From Melioribacteraceae bacterium (lineage in GTDB: Bacteria > Bacteroidota > Ignavibacteria > Ignavibacteriales > Melioribacteraceae), in NCBI GenBank assembly GCA_021740785.1, contig JAIOZI010000006.1, forward strand, positions 1-64,000: DNA of 64,000 nt, read 5' to 3'. Shown piece after piece: positions 27,918 through 37,765 of this stretch (positions within the stretch are counted from its first letter, which is position 1; every line of letters begins with the position of its first letter). The notes below the pieces were generated by a model. That model made no database searches. It was not told the origin of the DNA and saw only the letters and a list, made by a program, of their open reading frames with translations. The translations under genes were made by a program, and so were the position numbers.

Positions 27918-28742
27918 ATGAATATGTCACAATATTGGTTGTTGGTAGAGACGTGGTTATCTAAATACTCTCTCCAGGTAGTAGGGGCAATTGCTATTTT
28001 AGTTTTAGGATGGATAGCAGCAAAATTACTTCGCAACTTTTTTAAAAAATTACTCGTAAAAGCTTCGGTAGAACAAACAATCATCGGCTTCCTATCAAAT
28101 TTAATTTACGGTTTACTGATCACTATTGTAATTTTAATGGCACTCGGTCAGTTAAATGTTGAAACAGGATCATTAATCGCCATCATTGGCGCTGCCGGTT
28201 TGGCAATTGGTTTTGCTTTGAGAGATTCACTTTCTAATTTTGCCGCCGGAATAATGATTATCTTTTTTAAAATTTTCAAAGTTGGTGATTATATCGAAGG
28301 CTCCGGAACCGCCGGAGTGGTAGAGGAGATTCACATATTTGTTACAAAGCTTAAATCACCGGATAATAAAGTGATATATGTCCCTAATGGTGGATTAATT
28401 GCCGGTGTGATTGTTAATTATTCAGAGAAAGATACACGTCGTGTTGATATGGTATTTGGTATAAGCTATGATGATGACATTGATAAAGCAAAAGGCATCC
28501 TTGCCGGTATACTGGAAAATGATTCAAGAGTTTTGAAAGATCCGGCACCACAAATCGTACTTTCAGCTCTAGCAGACAGCAGCGTAAACTTTAATGTAAG
28601 ACCATGGGTTAACAGTGCCGATTACTGGGGAGTTTATTTTGATACAACGGAAGCGGTGAAAAAAAGATTTGATGTCGAAGGTATATCAATCCCTTATCCG
28701 CAAAGAGATGTTCATTTGTATCAGCAAGGAAATAATAATTGA
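27918..28742 (+). CDS. mscS: Small-conductance mechanosensitive channel
   Basis: This inner-membrane channel opens under membrane tension to release solutes on osmotic downshock. The 274-residue protein has the MscS core: three membrane helices in the first 115 residues and a glycine/alanine-rich pore helix (IGAAGLAIGFALRDSLSNFAAG). The beta domain (GDYIEGSGTAGVVEEIHIFVTKLKSPDNKVIYVPNG, seen in pieces) and the C-terminal alpha/beta domain follow. It has its own GAGG ribosome site and overlaps the next gene by four bases. Confidence 0.95.
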   Translation: MNMSQYWLLVETWLSKYSLQVVGAIAILVLGWIAAKLLRNFFKKLLVKASVEQTIIGFLSNLIYGLLITIVILMALGQLNVETGSLIAIIGAAGLAIGFALRDSLSNFAAGIMIIFFKIFKVGDYIEGSGTAGVVEEIHIFVTKLKSPDNKVIYVPNGGLIAGVIVNYSEKDTRRVDMVFGISYDDDIDKAKGILAGILENDSRVLKDPAPQIVLSALADSSVNFNVRPWVNSADYWGVYFDTTEAVKKRFDVEGISIPYPQRDVHLYQQGNNN

Positions 28743-29371
28743 TTTCAGTCGAGACATTATTATTATTCTATCCTGTATTTGCAATCCTGACAATTATCGG
28801 GAAATACAGGATGAAAAAACTGTATCAAATGTTTAAACCGCTTACCCTACTATTGTTAATAGTAATACTTGTTTTAAAGGAGCGTGCAGATTTTTCCATA
28901 TACAGTCTGCTGCTCCTCTGTGCTTTTATCTTCTCTTTAATAGGTGATATTTTTTTGATGTTTAATAAACCAAAATTTATTAACGGGTTGATTGCATTTC
29001 TAATTGGACATTTATTTTTTACTACTTCTTTTGTTATTGAATCCGGGAAAGTCTTAATTGTTTATCTGATTCCAATACTCATTTCGGGGCTCTTTTTATT
29101 CAATTATTTTTCAAAGCATGTTGATGTGAAATTAAAAAAAACCGTGCTCGTATATATTGTGATAATATTAATTATGCTTTGGAGCGCTTTGAATTATTAC
29201 CTCGTTGAACCTGGTATGAATTCAAGGTTGGTGTTCTTTGGTGCGGTATTATTTTTTATTTCTGATTTAACATTAGGTATTAACAAATTCAAAAAACCAT
29301 TTTACTTGGCTGAAGTTATTATATTAGGCACGTATTATACAGCTCAAATCATGTTTTACCAATCCATTTAA
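28739..29371 (+). CDS. YhhN family membrane protein
   Basis: This 210-residue integral membrane protein has about eight hydrophobic helices. It carries the YhhN/TMEM86 patterns FSLIGDIFLMF, GLIAFLIGHLFFTTSF and GAVLFFISDLTLGINKF, with conserved acidic residues inside membrane helices. The animal members are lysoplasmalogenases; activity of bacterial members is less certain. It starts at TTG in a TTGA overlap with mscS, so it is translationally coupled. Confidence 0.85.
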   Translation: MISVETLLLFYPVFAILTIIGKYRMKKLYQMFKPLTLLLLIVILVLKERADFSIYSLLLLCAFIFSLIGDIFLMFNKPKFINGLIAFLIGHLFFTTSFVIESGKVLIVYLIPILISGLFLFNYFSKHVDVKLKKTVLVYIVIILIMLWSALNYYLVEPGMNSRLVFFGAVLFFISDLTLGINKFKKPFYLAEVIILGTYYTAQIMFYQSI

Positions 29372-29377
29372 AATAAA

Positions 29378-29404
29378 AAAACCGGTAATTTGGTTACCGG
29401 TTTT
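29378..29404. terminator. Bidirectional terminator
   Basis: AAAACCGGTAA (29378-29388) pairs with TTACCGGTTTT (29394-29404). A/T runs on both sides serve the convergent YhhN gene and secF. Confidence 0.88.
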
Positions 29405-29428
29405 AAATAAAAACTATTTCTTATTGAT

Positions 29429-30568
29429 TTAAAACTGAATTTTGGTTTTTCTCTTCGTAGCATACTCAAGTACGAATGCACTCGCAACGAAAACCGAGGA
29501 ATACGTACCGATTAAAACACCGAAGAAGAGAGTAAATGCAAAACCTCGTAGTACCTCGCCGCCGAAAATTAACAACACGAATGTCACCATTAGGGTAGTT
29601 AAGCTTGTTATTATTGTACGAGGCATTGTTTTATTGATGGCTTTATTGATGTTATCTTCAATTGGTGCTGTTTTATGAATTTTAAAGTTTTCTCGTACCC
29701 TGTCGAATACAATCACTGTATCATTAATAGAGTAACCTACCAATGTAAGGAAAGCGGCAACCACATTTATAGAAATTTCCAGGTTTAAGAAATCAAATAA
29801 TCCATAAAGCAATGAGAATAATCCTAATGTAATCATAACATCATGAAAGAGAGCAGCAACAGCGCCGACTGCAAATGCGAATTTAAAACGGAACCCAAGG
29901 TAGATAAGAATTCCGAGTAAAGCTAAAACAACTGCAATTATTGCATCTCTCTTTAACTCATTCCCTATTTTTGGCCCAACTATATCTTCTTTTAACACTG
30001 AGAAATGATTATCAGGCATACTTTCTTTTAAATTTTCTTTTATCCAATCAGAAATTCCAACTCTTACAACCATTGTAGTATTTTCAGCTTCTGTTGTCCC
30101 ATGTCCGGTTTGAAATCCGTCTATAAACAGAGCTTCAATCAACTGTTCTGTTGTATCAACATTTGCGAACTGGAATGTAACGGAATTTCGAGTGGAATCA
30201 ATAATTGATCTTTCAAGTCCCGGCATATGCTTATCGATATTGGTTTGAATAGCTCGAATAACATTAGGGAATAAATCAGCGGGTATTTCCTGCAGTTCGG
30301 TTCGAACAAGCACGCCGCTTTCACCGCCAAAAGTTTTTACTTCAACATTACCTAAACCAATAGTATTTAACTGATTACGCACAGCGCTTATATCAACTTG
30401 CTTTTCAAACTGAAGTGCGATTTCGGAACCGCCTTTAAAATCAATTCCAAGCTCCAATCCTCTAAGAAGTAAACTTATGATTCCAAGAACAAGTAAGGTT
30501 CCCGAAATTGCATAAGCAATTTTTCTTTTTCCCAGGAAGTCTACATTTAAGTTTTCAAAAATTCGCAT
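29429..30568 (-). CDS. secF: Protein-export membrane protein SecF
   Basis: SecF works with SecD on the Sec translocon, using the ion gradient to pull proteins across the inner membrane. This 379-residue protein has six membrane segments. The family motifs are ELGIDFKGGSEIALQF in the first periplasmic loop and the later FRFKFAFAVGAVAALFHDVMITLG, LTLVGYSINDTVIVFDRVREN and GFAFTLFFGVLIGTYSS. The gene follows secD after 27 bases. Confidence 0.97.
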   Translation of the reverse strand: MRIFENLNVDFLGKRKIAYAISGTLLVLGIISLLLRGLELGIDFKGGSEIALQFEKQVDISAVRNQLNTIGLGNVEVKTFGGESGVLVRTELQEIPADLFPNVIRAIQTNIDKHMPGLERSIIDSTRNSVTFQFANVDTTEQLIEALFIDGFQTGHGTTEAENTTMVVRVGISDWIKENLKESMPDNHFSVLKEDIVGPKIGNELKRDAIIAVVLALLGILIYLGFRFKFAFAVGAVAALFHDVMITLGLFSLLYGLFDFLNLEISINVVAAFLTLVGYSINDTVIVFDRVRENFKIHKTAPIEDNINKAINKTMPRTIITSLTTLMVTFVLLIFGGEVLRGFAFTLFFGVLIGTYSSVFVASAFVLEYATKRKTKIQF

Positions 30569-30595
30569 TTATTAAATATCTCCTTAGTAAAACTT

Positions 30596-32509
30596 TTATC
30601 CAATGTTTAATTTTTTCCCTTGTGCAGCCATCATATCCAAAACCAATCTTGTAACAACCAGTGCGGCAAACAAACTGGATGCGATACCAATCATAAGCGT
30701 AAGAGCAAAACCTTGAACCGGACCGCTGCCAAATTGGTAGAGAATTATACCGGTGAAAAAGGTTGTTATATTTGCATCAAATATTGCTGAGTATGAGTTT
30801 GAGAATCCGCTGTCGATGGAAGCTTTAACAGTTTTCCCGGTCAGCAATTCTTCTCTAATTCTCTCAAAAATAATTACGTTCGCATCAACTGCCATGCCGA
30901 TGGTTAATATAATACCGGCGATACCCGGCAGAGTTAAAGTTGCCTGGAACCCGGCTAAAATTCCCATAATAAATACAACAGTAAAAAACAGCGCTAAGTC
31001 TGAAATTGCTCCTGTTGTTTTATAATAGAAAATCATAAAGATAACAACGAGCATGAATCCAATTAATGTCGAGTTAAATCCCTGTGAAATAGAATCTTGA
31101 CCCAATGATGGTCCAACAGTTCTTTCTTCAATAATATCAATCGGTGCGGGAAGAGCACCGGCTTTAAGTACTATTTCTAATAGTTTCGCTTCATCTAAAT
31201 CCGGGATCCCTTCAATCTGTGATCTTCCGCCTGTTATTTTTCCGCGGATATTCGGTGCAGAATAAAACATACCATCGAGTACGATTGCCAATCTTTTACC
31301 TGCATTTGAACCTGTAATCCTTGCCCATTCTCTTGATCCTTCGGCATCCATTTCGAATGTTACTATCGGAGCAGTTGTCTGCGGATCAATAGTAGAAACC
31401 GCATCAGTAATAACACCACCTGTGAGTTCAGGTGTTTTATTAACAAGGATCATTCGATAAACATTTTCACCTTCCTGAACCGGTTCGGCTTTCGCGCTGA
31501 ATACGAATTCCACGTTGTCGGGAATTATTTTTTTAACCTCGGGTCGCTGTAAATAATTTTCTAATTTAGCTTTATCGGACTCACGAACAAATGCATCAGC
31601 TACTTCACTTTGAGGGTTGATTAAAGCAACGGAATAAAATGGATGTTGTTCTGCAAATTCCTCTTGTGTTAAATCTTCAGTTGCAGTCGTATCGTTTTCA
31701 GCTATTAATGATGAATCTTCTTCGACTTCCGAACTATCTTCCAATACAGATGTTCCGGCTAAAACTTCATCAATTTTATTCATTATCGGAATTGTGAAAT
31801 CGGGGTCTTTTACAATTTTAAATTCAAGCAAAGCCCTTCCTTGAAGCAGTCTTTTAGCCTCTTCCTCTTTAGCAACGCCTGGAAGTTCAACAATAATTCT
31901 TCTTGAACCTTGTTTCTGAATGCTGGGTTCGGAGACACCGTATTGGTTAACACGATTGCTAATAATTTCGATTGCACGTGTAACAGCATCGGATTCTTGT
32001 TCCTCAAGTCTGCTGATAATTTCACTGTCATCTTCTCGTATCGAGCCGAAATATCTGCTTAATCGAACACCTTTTTCCTGAAGTTTGGCAGCTAATACTG
32101 AAACCACATTAGCATCACCTTCCGATGATTCTTTTGCTGCCTCATTCAAAGTTTCAAAGAAAACCGGATCAGGATCTTTTACTAATCGTTCGAGTAGCTT
32201 AGCGGTATTTACTTCCATAACAAGGTACATACCACCTTGAAGATCCAATCCAAGCTTAATCCTTTTTTCTCTTGCATCCTTTATCGAAGGATCTGAAACC
32301 ATCAAGCTGTCTTCCTTATAATTAAGGATATTTTTAAGCTTATCGCTGGACATGTTCGGATTAGCAGTTTTAATACTGTCTCGCATATTTTCGATTGCTG
32401 CGTTTATTTTCTCGGAGTTTTGGTAATCCTGAAAAGTAGGGTATAGGAGGTAAAGACTTAGCCCGAAGAAGGCAACAATCATTATGATTCTAAATCTGAA
32501 TTCTTTCAT
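30596..32509 (-). CDS. secD: Protein-export membrane protein SecD
   Basis: This is the partner of SecF, 637 residues. An N-terminal membrane helix is followed by the large periplasmic domain (LGLDLQGGMYLVMEV; AIEIISNRVNQYGVSEPSIQKQG; GRALLEFKIV). The C-terminal five membrane helices include GMAVDANVIIFERIREEL and GFALTLMIGIASSLFAALV. The periplasmic domain carries an acidic, Ser/Thr/Glu-rich insertion at about residues 250-295. Separate secD and secF genes are as in many bacteria; no yajC is adjacent. Confidence 0.97.
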   Translation of the reverse strand: MKEFRFRIIMIVAFFGLSLYLLYPTFQDYQNSEKINAAIENMRDSIKTANPNMSSDKLKNILNYKEDSLMVSDPSIKDAREKRIKLGLDLQGGMYLVMEVNTAKLLERLVKDPDPVFFETLNEAAKESSEGDANVVSVLAAKLQEKGVRLSRYFGSIREDDSEIISRLEEQESDAVTRAIEIISNRVNQYGVSEPSIQKQGSRRIIVELPGVAKEEEAKRLLQGRALLEFKIVKDPDFTIPIMNKIDEVLAGTSVLEDSSEVEEDSSLIAENDTTATEDLTQEEFAEQHPFYSVALINPQSEVADAFVRESDKAKLENYLQRPEVKKIIPDNVEFVFSAKAEPVQEGENVYRMILVNKTPELTGGVITDAVSTIDPQTTAPIVTFEMDAEGSREWARITGSNAGKRLAIVLDGMFYSAPNIRGKITGGRSQIEGIPDLDEAKLLEIVLKAGALPAPIDIIEERTVGPSLGQDSISQGFNSTLIGFMLVVIFMIFYYKTTGAISDLALFFTVVFIMGILAGFQATLTLPGIAGIILTIGMAVDANVIIFERIREELLTGKTVKASIDSGFSNSYSAIFDANITTFFTGIILYQFGSGPVQGFALTLMIGIASSLFAALVVTRLVLDMMAAQGKKLNIG

Positions 32510-32635
32510 ATATCATCATCGAAATTTGGTTTTAAAAACAAAATTTAATTTTAATCAAGAAAAGAAATATAGACACAACTACAATCAAAATCAATTAAAA
32601 CATACTGCTGAAATATCTGCTAAGTGATTGCATAA

Positions 32636-32664
32636 CAATAAAAAAGCCGGACAAAATCCGGCTT
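32636..32664 (-). terminator. Terminator of the rpsF-ssb-rpsR-rplI operon
   Basis: AGCCGGA (32657-32663 read on the minus strand) pairs with TCCGGCT (32645-32651) around a short loop. The A run at 32639-32645 gives a U run on the minus transcript. Confidence 0.88.
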
Positions 32665-32689
32665 CTTAAAAAGAGATTTCTATCGATAA

Positions 32690-33133
32690 CTATTCTCTTA
32701 CAACCCATGTTTTTACTGTTGCAGAAACTTCGTTAAATAGTTTTACATTAACACTATAAATTCCGAGAGATTTAATCTGTTCAGGAATTTCAATTTTTCT
32801 TTTGTCAACGTCGAAACCTTTTTCTTTAATCGCATCAGCAATCATTTGATGTGTAACTGAACCAAAAATTTTATCTTCTTCCCCTACTTTTACGGGAATT
32901 GTAACTGATACTTTTTCAAGTTCAGATGCAATTTTCTGTGCTGATTCTAATTCTTTAGCCTGCTTTTTAGCCATCTGCTTTTTTTCTTCTTCAAGCGCTT
33001 GAATACTTCCGGCTGTTGCGGCATAAGCTATTTGTCTGGGTATTAAAAAGTTCCTAGCGAAACCGTCTTTAACGTCAACTATTTCACCAATTTGACCCAA
33101 CTGCTCGTAGTTTTTTCTTAAAATTACTTTCAT
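32690..33133 (-). CDS. rplI: 50S ribosomal protein L9
   Basis: L9 binds 23S rRNA near the L1 stalk. The N-terminal domain MKVILRKNYEQLGQIGEIVDVKDGFARNFLIP is classic. A long connecting helix rich in Lys/Glu follows, and then the C-terminal domain with FGSVTHQMIADAIKEKGFDVDKRKI. At 147 residues the length is usual. It is the last gene of its operon, 14 bases behind rpsR. Confidence 0.98.
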   Translation of the reverse strand: MKVILRKNYEQLGQIGEIVDVKDGFARNFLIPRQIAYAATAGSIQALEEEKKQMAKKQAKELESAQKIASELEKVSVTIPVKVGEEDKIFGSVTHQMIADAIKEKGFDVDKRKIEIPEQIKSLGIYSVNVKLFNEVSATVKTWVVRE

Positions 33134-33147
33134 TTTCGTCTCCTGAA

Positions 33148-33357
33148 TTACTTAACGGCTTCTGAAATATAAGGCATAATGGCAATCTGCCTTGCTCTTT
33201 TAATAGCTCTAACCAGTTCTCTGTGCTGCTTAGCGCTAAGACCGGTAATTCTTCTGGGGATTATTTTTCCCTGATCAGTAATGAATTTTTGTAGCCTTTT
33301 AGAGTCCTTGTAATCAATATATTCGCTAATAACTCTTTTTACTTTTTTTGTCTTCAT
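33148..33357 (-). CDS. rpsR: 30S ribosomal protein S18
   Basis: This small-subunit protein pairs with S6 on the platform. Its 69 residues carry [43 protein letters not shown], the conserved core. The CxxC zinc-ribbon variant is absent. It sits four bases behind ssb in the standard operon order. Confidence 0.97.
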   Translation of the reverse strand: MKTKKVKRVISEYIDYKDSKRLQKFITDQGKIIPRRITGLSAKQHRELVRAIKRARQIAIMPYISEAVK

Positions 33358-33361
33358 TTAA

Positions 33362-33847
33362 TTACTCCTTTTTATCATCATCATTGATGAGATCTGATTC
33401 TTCATCAGTTAAAAATTTGTCAAACGAATTATCCTGATAACTGTTGTCGCTGTCGTCATCATTATATGAATTCGAGTCATCATCATTTTCATCACTCTTG
33501 TTAAATTTATTCAGAAATTGAATTCGTTTTGCTTTGATTTCAACAATTGTTCTGTTTTTGCCTTCATCGGTTTTGAATGTCCGGCTTTGAAGTTCTCCGT
33601 CTATTAATACCGCACTTCCTTTTTTTAATCTATCTCTACAGCTATCAGCTAATTTATTCCAAGCAACAACTCCAACATAGCATACATCTTCCTGCCACTG
33701 ATTACTTGAATCTTTATATCTTCTGTTGACGGCAATATGAAAATTAACAACCGGTGTTCTATTTGATGTTTCACGAAATACAGGATCCTTAGTTAAATTA
33801 CCGGCAACTATAACACTATTTAATTCAGGCATTTTTAGGTCTGCCAT
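33362..33847 (-). CDS. ssb: Single-stranded DNA-binding protein
   Basis: SSB coats single-stranded DNA. The OB fold occupies residues 8-115 (LNSVIVAGNLTKDPVFRET; VVNFHIAVNRRY; ADSCRDRLKKGSAVLIDGEL). The tail is rich in Asp, Asn and Ser. The extreme C-terminus reads NDDDKKE and lacks the usual DDDIPF-like hydrophobic tip that recruits repair and replication partners. Location between rpsF and rpsR is the conserved arrangement. Confidence 0.95.
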   Translation of the reverse strand: MADLKMPELNSVIVAGNLTKDPVFRETSNRTPVVNFHIAVNRRYKDSSNQWQEDVCYVGVVAWNKLADSCRDRLKKGSAVLIDGELQSRTFKTDEGKNRTIVEIKAKRIQFLNKFNKSDENDDDSNSYNDDDSDNSYQDNSFDKFLTDEESDLINDDDKKE

Positions 33848-33896
33848 TACTATCCTCCATCATATCTTAGTTATTATTGCTTAACAAATTTTACAA

Positions 33897-34280
33897 TCAT
33901 TCTGTTTTATCAGTCACACTTGTATCGCTAACTTCTTCCGCTCGTTTGGCAGCATCTTCTTTCTGTTTTTGAAGGTATTCCAATGCTTTTTTATCGAGTG
34001 CGATAGTAAGAAACCTAATTATAGTTTCATCCAAGTTAAAGATTCTTTCTACTTTGGCTACAATATCTGTCGTTGCTGTATAACGATACACAGCATAATA
34101 ACCGCTTTTTGATTTTTGAATTGGGTAAGCCAGCCGCTTACGTCCCCATTTCTCAAGATCGGTTATTTCACCGCCATTGGTTTTAATAGCTTCCTGGATT
34201 CGGCTGAGAGTTGTTTCGACTTGATCATCTTCAAGCGCTGCATTAATGATTACAACGCTCTCATAGTGTTTTGTTATCAT
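33897..34280 (-). CDS. rpsF: 30S ribosomal protein S6
   Basis: S6 dimerises with S18 on the small subunit. The 127-residue protein starts ITKHYESVVIINAALED and has the conserved GGEITDLEKWGRKRLAYPIQKSKSGYYAVYRY block. The C-terminal tail is acidic and charged. A strong GGGAGGA ribosome site precedes the ATG. It is the first gene of rpsF-ssb-rpsR-rplI. Confidence 0.98.
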   Translation of the reverse strand: MITKHYESVVIINAALEDDQVETTLSRIQEAIKTNGGEITDLEKWGRKRLAYPIQKSKSGYYAVYRYTATTDIVAKVERIFNLDETIIRFLTIALDKKALEYLQKQKEDAAKRAEEVSDTSVTDKTE

Positions 34281-34299
34281 TCAATCCTCCCTATGGACT

Positions 34300-34340
34300 T
34301 TGTTTTAGGCCTTCCGGACTTTCCGGAAAGCAGGGTTTTG
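34300..34340 (-). promoter_or_regulatory. Hairpin leader of rpsF, candidate S6:S18 autoregulatory site
   Basis: The leader contains CTTTCCGGAAAG and, overlapping it, TTCCGGA-AAG-TCCGGAA (minus strand, about 34312-34331). These are two mutually exclusive hairpins, 30-50 bases before the start codon. Many bacteria control this operon by binding of the S6:S18 complex to a CCG-containing leader hairpin. The match here is suggestive, not proven. Confidence 0.4.
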
Positions 34341-34361
34341 AAATAAGTTTTAAATATAATA

Positions 34362-36428
34362 CTATTTTATCAACGGTGCAATAACTAATGATACTACAGA
34401 CATTAGTTTAATCAAAATGTTAAGCGACGGACCCGATGTATCCTTAAACGGATCACCGACTGTATCCCCAACTACTGCTGCTTTATGCGCATCTGATCCT
34501 TTTCCGTAATTGAATCCATCAATATTAAGACCGCCTTCAATTAATTTTTTAGCATTATCCCATGCACCGCCAGCATTTGATTGGAAAATTGCCATCAGAA
34601 CTCCACTAACTGTTACTCCTGCTAACAAACCTGCTAACATTTCTTTACTGAATATTCCAACTACAACCGGCACGGATACAGCCATTAACCCGGGAAGAAT
34701 CATTTCCCGTATTGCTGCTTTAGTAGAAATCTCAACGCATTTTGAATATTCAGCTTTTGCAGTTCCTTCACGCAAACCTTTTATTTCCCGAAATTGACGA
34801 CCAACTTCAAGTATCATTTCTTTTGCAGCTCTTCCGACGGCGCCCATTGCCATTGCCGAAAACAAAAAGGGCAGCATTGCGCCAATAAATAATCCACCCA
34901 TTATGATAGGTTTGGAAATATCGATTGTGCTGATATCTGCTTGCTGCATGTAGGCGCTGAACAGTGCAAGAGCGGTCAAAGCTGCCGAACCGATTGCAAA
35001 ACCTTTACCGATTGCGGCAGTAGTGTTTCCTACGGCATCGAGTTTATCCGTGCGTTCCCTTACTTCTTTTGGAAGCTCAGCCATTTCAGCAATTCCGCCG
35101 GCATTATCGGAAATTGGTCCGTAAGCATCAACTGCAAGTTGAATACCGGTTATTGAAAGCATTCCTAAAGCGGCAATTGCAATACCATAAAGATTTGCAA
35201 ATGAATATGCTCCAATCATAGCTGCGGCAATAATGAGAATAGGAATAGCTGTTGACATCATGCCAACACCGAGTCCTGCAATTATATTTGTTGCAGCACC
35301 TGTAATTGATTGATTTGCGATTCCCAAAACGGGTCGCTTATCAGACCCGGTGTAATATTCTGTTACAATTCCTATAAGAGTTCCGGCAGTTAAACCTATT
35401 ACAGTAGCAATGAAAACGCCGATACTTGTATATTCAAAATCTCCGATCACCCAGCTTTCAGGCAGCATTGCATTGATAATGAAATATGCTGCGACCATCA
35501 TTAATCCGGTTGTTCCAAATTCACCGATATTGAGAGCGGTTTGAGGATTACCGCCTTCTTTAACGTTTACGAAAAATGTACCAATGATTGAAAGAACAAT
35601 ACCGGCGCCGGCTAAAAATAGGGGAAGCAAAACGGCTTCAAGTCCGAGTTCCGGAACATCCGGTGAAGCAAAAATTGCACCCAAGACCATCGTTCCAATG
35701 ATTGCACCTACGTATGACTCGAACAAGTCCGCACCCATACCGGCAACATCACCCACATTATCGCCCACATTATCAGCAATTGTGGCAGGATTCCTTGGAT
35801 CATCTTCCGGAATTCCTTCATAAACCTTTCCGGCAAGATCAGCTCCAACATCAGCCGCTTTGGTATAAATTCCGCCGCCAACTCGTGCAAACAATGCAAT
35901 AGATGAAGCTCCGAGCGAAAAGCCCGAGAGCACATTAATTACTTTTGCAAGATCCCAGTTGAGATTGCTGTAAGCTATAAATAAAATGCTGAGACCTAAT
36001 ATTCCAAGTCCGACAACATTCATACCCATAATTGCGCCGCCGGAAAAAGCTATCTTAAGAGCAGGTCCCAGACCTGTTCTTGCTGCATTTGTTGTTCGCA
36101 CATTTGATTTAGTTGCAGCGATCATTCCCAAATATCCGGCTAATGCCGAACAAAATGCCCCGACGAAAAACGAAATTGAAATTAACCATGAAGAATTATC
36201 TCTACCACTATTAAAAAATCCAAGAATTATTGCTACAGAAATGACAAAAATTATTAATACTTTATATTCGGTTTTAAGAAATGCAATGGCTCCTTCACGA
36301 ATATGGCCTGCAATTTCAGCCATTTTTTCCGTACCAACTTCCTGCTTATTAATCCACTTGTTCTTAATGAAAGAGAAGACTAAAGCTGCCAGCCCTAAAA
36401 CCGGAATTACATAAATTAATGAATCCAT
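34362..36428 (-). CDS. hppA: Ion-translocating membrane pyrophosphatase, K+-dependent type
   Basis: This integral membrane enzyme couples hydrolysis of pyrophosphate to pumping of Na+ or H+. The 688-residue protein has about 16 membrane helices. It carries the catalytic [23 protein letters not shown] and [25 protein letters not shown] blocks, and [15 protein letters not shown] and [19 protein letters not shown] near the end. The sequence [15 protein letters not shown] has Ala where K+-independent enzymes have Lys, which marks the K+-dependent class. Whether it pumps Na+ or H+ I cannot decide by eye. It is upstream of rpsF with no clear terminator between. Confidence 0.97.
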   Translation of the reverse strand: MDSLIYVIPVLGLAALVFSFIKNKWINKQEVGTEKMAEIAGHIREGAIAFLKTEYKVLIIFVISVAIILGFFNSGRDNSSWLISISFFVGAFCSALAGYLGMIAATKSNVRTTNAARTGLGPALKIAFSGGAIMGMNVVGLGILGLSILFIAYSNLNWDLAKVINVLSGFSLGASSIALFARVGGGIYTKAADVGADLAGKVYEGIPEDDPRNPATIADNVGDNVGDVAGMGADLFESYVGAIIGTMVLGAIFASPDVPELGLEAVLLPLFLAGAGIVLSIIGTFFVNVKEGGNPQTALNIGEFGTTGLMMVAAYFIINAMLPESWVIGDFEYTSIGVFIATVIGLTAGTLIGIVTEYYTGSDKRPVLGIANQSITGAATNIIAGLGVGMMSTAIPILIIAAAMIGAYSFANLYGIAIAALGMLSITGIQLAVDAYGPISDNAGGIAEMAELPKEVRERTDKLDAVGNTTAAIGKGFAIGSAALTALALFSAYMQQADISTIDISKPIIMGGLFIGAMLPFLFSAMAMGAVGRAAKEMILEVGRQFREIKGLREGTAKAEYSKCVEISTKAAIREMILPGLMAVSVPVVVGIFSKEMLAGLLAGVTVSGVLMAIFQSNAGGAWDNAKKLIEGGLNIDGFNYGKGSDAHKAAVVGDTVGDPFKDTSGPSLNILIKLMSVVSLVIAPLIK

Positions 36429-36455
36429 AAGATTCTCCTAAATTCATTCGACTAT

Positions 36456-37049
36456 TTAGTTACCGGATGATTCCTTATTTATTTGTGAAATTTTACTGAA
36501 ATAATTGAGCATTTGACCGGTGCCGCCGATTATAAATTGCTCAATTAGATCTATCACATTACTGCAAACGTTGTTAACAATTAATAATTCTTTTTTAGAA
36601 AACTTGCTCAAAACATAATCTGCCATTTTACCATCTTCAAATTGATCTCCAATCCCGATACGGATTCTCGGAAAACTTTCCGTATTTAAATTATAGATAA
36701 TAGAATGCAGACCGTTATGACCCCCATCTCCGCCTGACTTTCTAATTCTAATATTTCCCAGTTGCAGATTTACATCATCTGTAACCACCAGGAAATCTTC
36801 AGAAGAAATATTAAACTTATCTAATGCTTGAAAAGCAGCTTGACCGCTTAAATTGACAAAATTTTCCGGTTTTACCAAAAAAAAAGGGGAGGCATTTAAC
36901 ATGCCGCCCGCATATATAAAATCAAGATAAGACGATGTTAATTCTAACTTATGCTTTTCTGCAAATTTATCCAGAACATAAAAGCCAACATTATGTCTGG
37001 TTCTCTCATATCTTTTTCCACGGTTTCCGATGCCAAAAATAATGCGCAA
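36456..37049 (-). CDS. pth: Peptidyl-tRNA hydrolase
   Basis: This enzyme recycles tRNA from prematurely released peptidyl-tRNA. Its 197 residues start with IIFGIGNRGKRYERTRHNVGFYVLD, which holds the catalytic His. PENFVNLSGQAA, VVTDDVNLQLGNIRIRKSGGDGGHNGL and FPRIRIGIGDQ follow. The usual first glycine motif GLGNPG is here GIGNRG. It is downstream of rplY, a common pairing. Confidence 0.96.
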   Translation of the reverse strand: MRIIFGIGNRGKRYERTRHNVGFYVLDKFAEKHKLELTSSYLDFIYAGGMLNASPFFLVKPENFVNLSGQAAFQALDKFNISSEDFLVVTDDVNLQLGNIRIRKSGGDGGHNGLHSIIYNLNTESFPRIRIGIGDQFEDGKMADYVLSKFSKKELLIVNNVCSNVIDLIEQFIIGGTGQMLNYFSKISQINKESSGN

Positions 37050-37073
37050 TTTGCAAGCTATTGGTTATTGATT

Positions 37074-37733
37074 TTAATCTTCTTCTTCTGATTCGTCAGC
37101 TTTACCTTTTTTGATTACTTCAGGCTCGGCAGATTCGTCTTCAACTGTAAGTTCATCAGGAGCAGTTGCTTCAAGTTCCTCTTCGGTACGAGGAGCAGCG
37201 CAATATACAACTAATGAATCTTCAGAACTTATGAGTGAAATATTATCATATTTCAAATCTCTTACATGTATTGAATCCCCAATGTCGAGATCACTTACGT
37301 CAATTTCAAGATGTTGCGGGATATCGCGAGGCAAACAACTTACTGCAATTTTATGCAGACTGTAAACCGGTTGACCGCCATTTTTCACACCCTTCATTGT
37401 ACCGATGAAATTTACAGGTACCTGAAGTTCCAATTCTTCACCTACAGTTAATCCTAATAAATCAAAATGAATTACTTTATCGGTTAAAGGATCGAATTGT
37501 ATTGCTTTTACAATACATTTCAACGGTTCGTTATCATCAACCTTAAGGTCAACTATATGTGTTTCGGAAGTGAAAACTAAAGGATTAATATCATTTTCCT
37601 CAACGCTAATTAAAATAGGATCTTGATCTTTAATATAAAATACGCCGGGTACAAATCCATCTCGTCGTAATTGGTTAACGGCACCCTTAGTTGATACTTC
37701 TCTTTTTTTAGCCTCTAATACAATTTCAGCCAT
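37074..37733 (-). CDS. rplY: 50S ribosomal protein L25/general stress protein Ctc
   Basis: This 5S rRNA-binding protein is of the long Ctc/TL5 form, 219 residues. The N-terminal L25 domain (about 1-92) begins EIVLEAKKREVSTKGAVNQLRRDGFVPGVFY. The C-terminal beta domain (about 98-185) has VPVNFIGTMKGVKNGG and LEIDVSDLDIGDSIHVRDL. The tail is strongly acidic. It lies in a prs-rplY-pth unit as in many bacteria. Confidence 0.96.
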   Translation of the reverse strand: MAEIVLEAKKREVSTKGAVNQLRRDGFVPGVFYIKDQDPILISVEENDINPLVFTSETHIVDLKVDDNEPLKCIVKAIQFDPLTDKVIHFDLLGLTVGEELELQVPVNFIGTMKGVKNGGQPVYSLHKIAVSCLPRDIPQHLEIDVSDLDIGDSIHVRDLKYDNISLISSEDSLVVYCAAPRTEEELEATAPDELTVEDESAEPEVIKKGKADESEEED

Positions 37734-37765
37734 CTTATAATTATCTCCAAATGATTTTCAAATTT

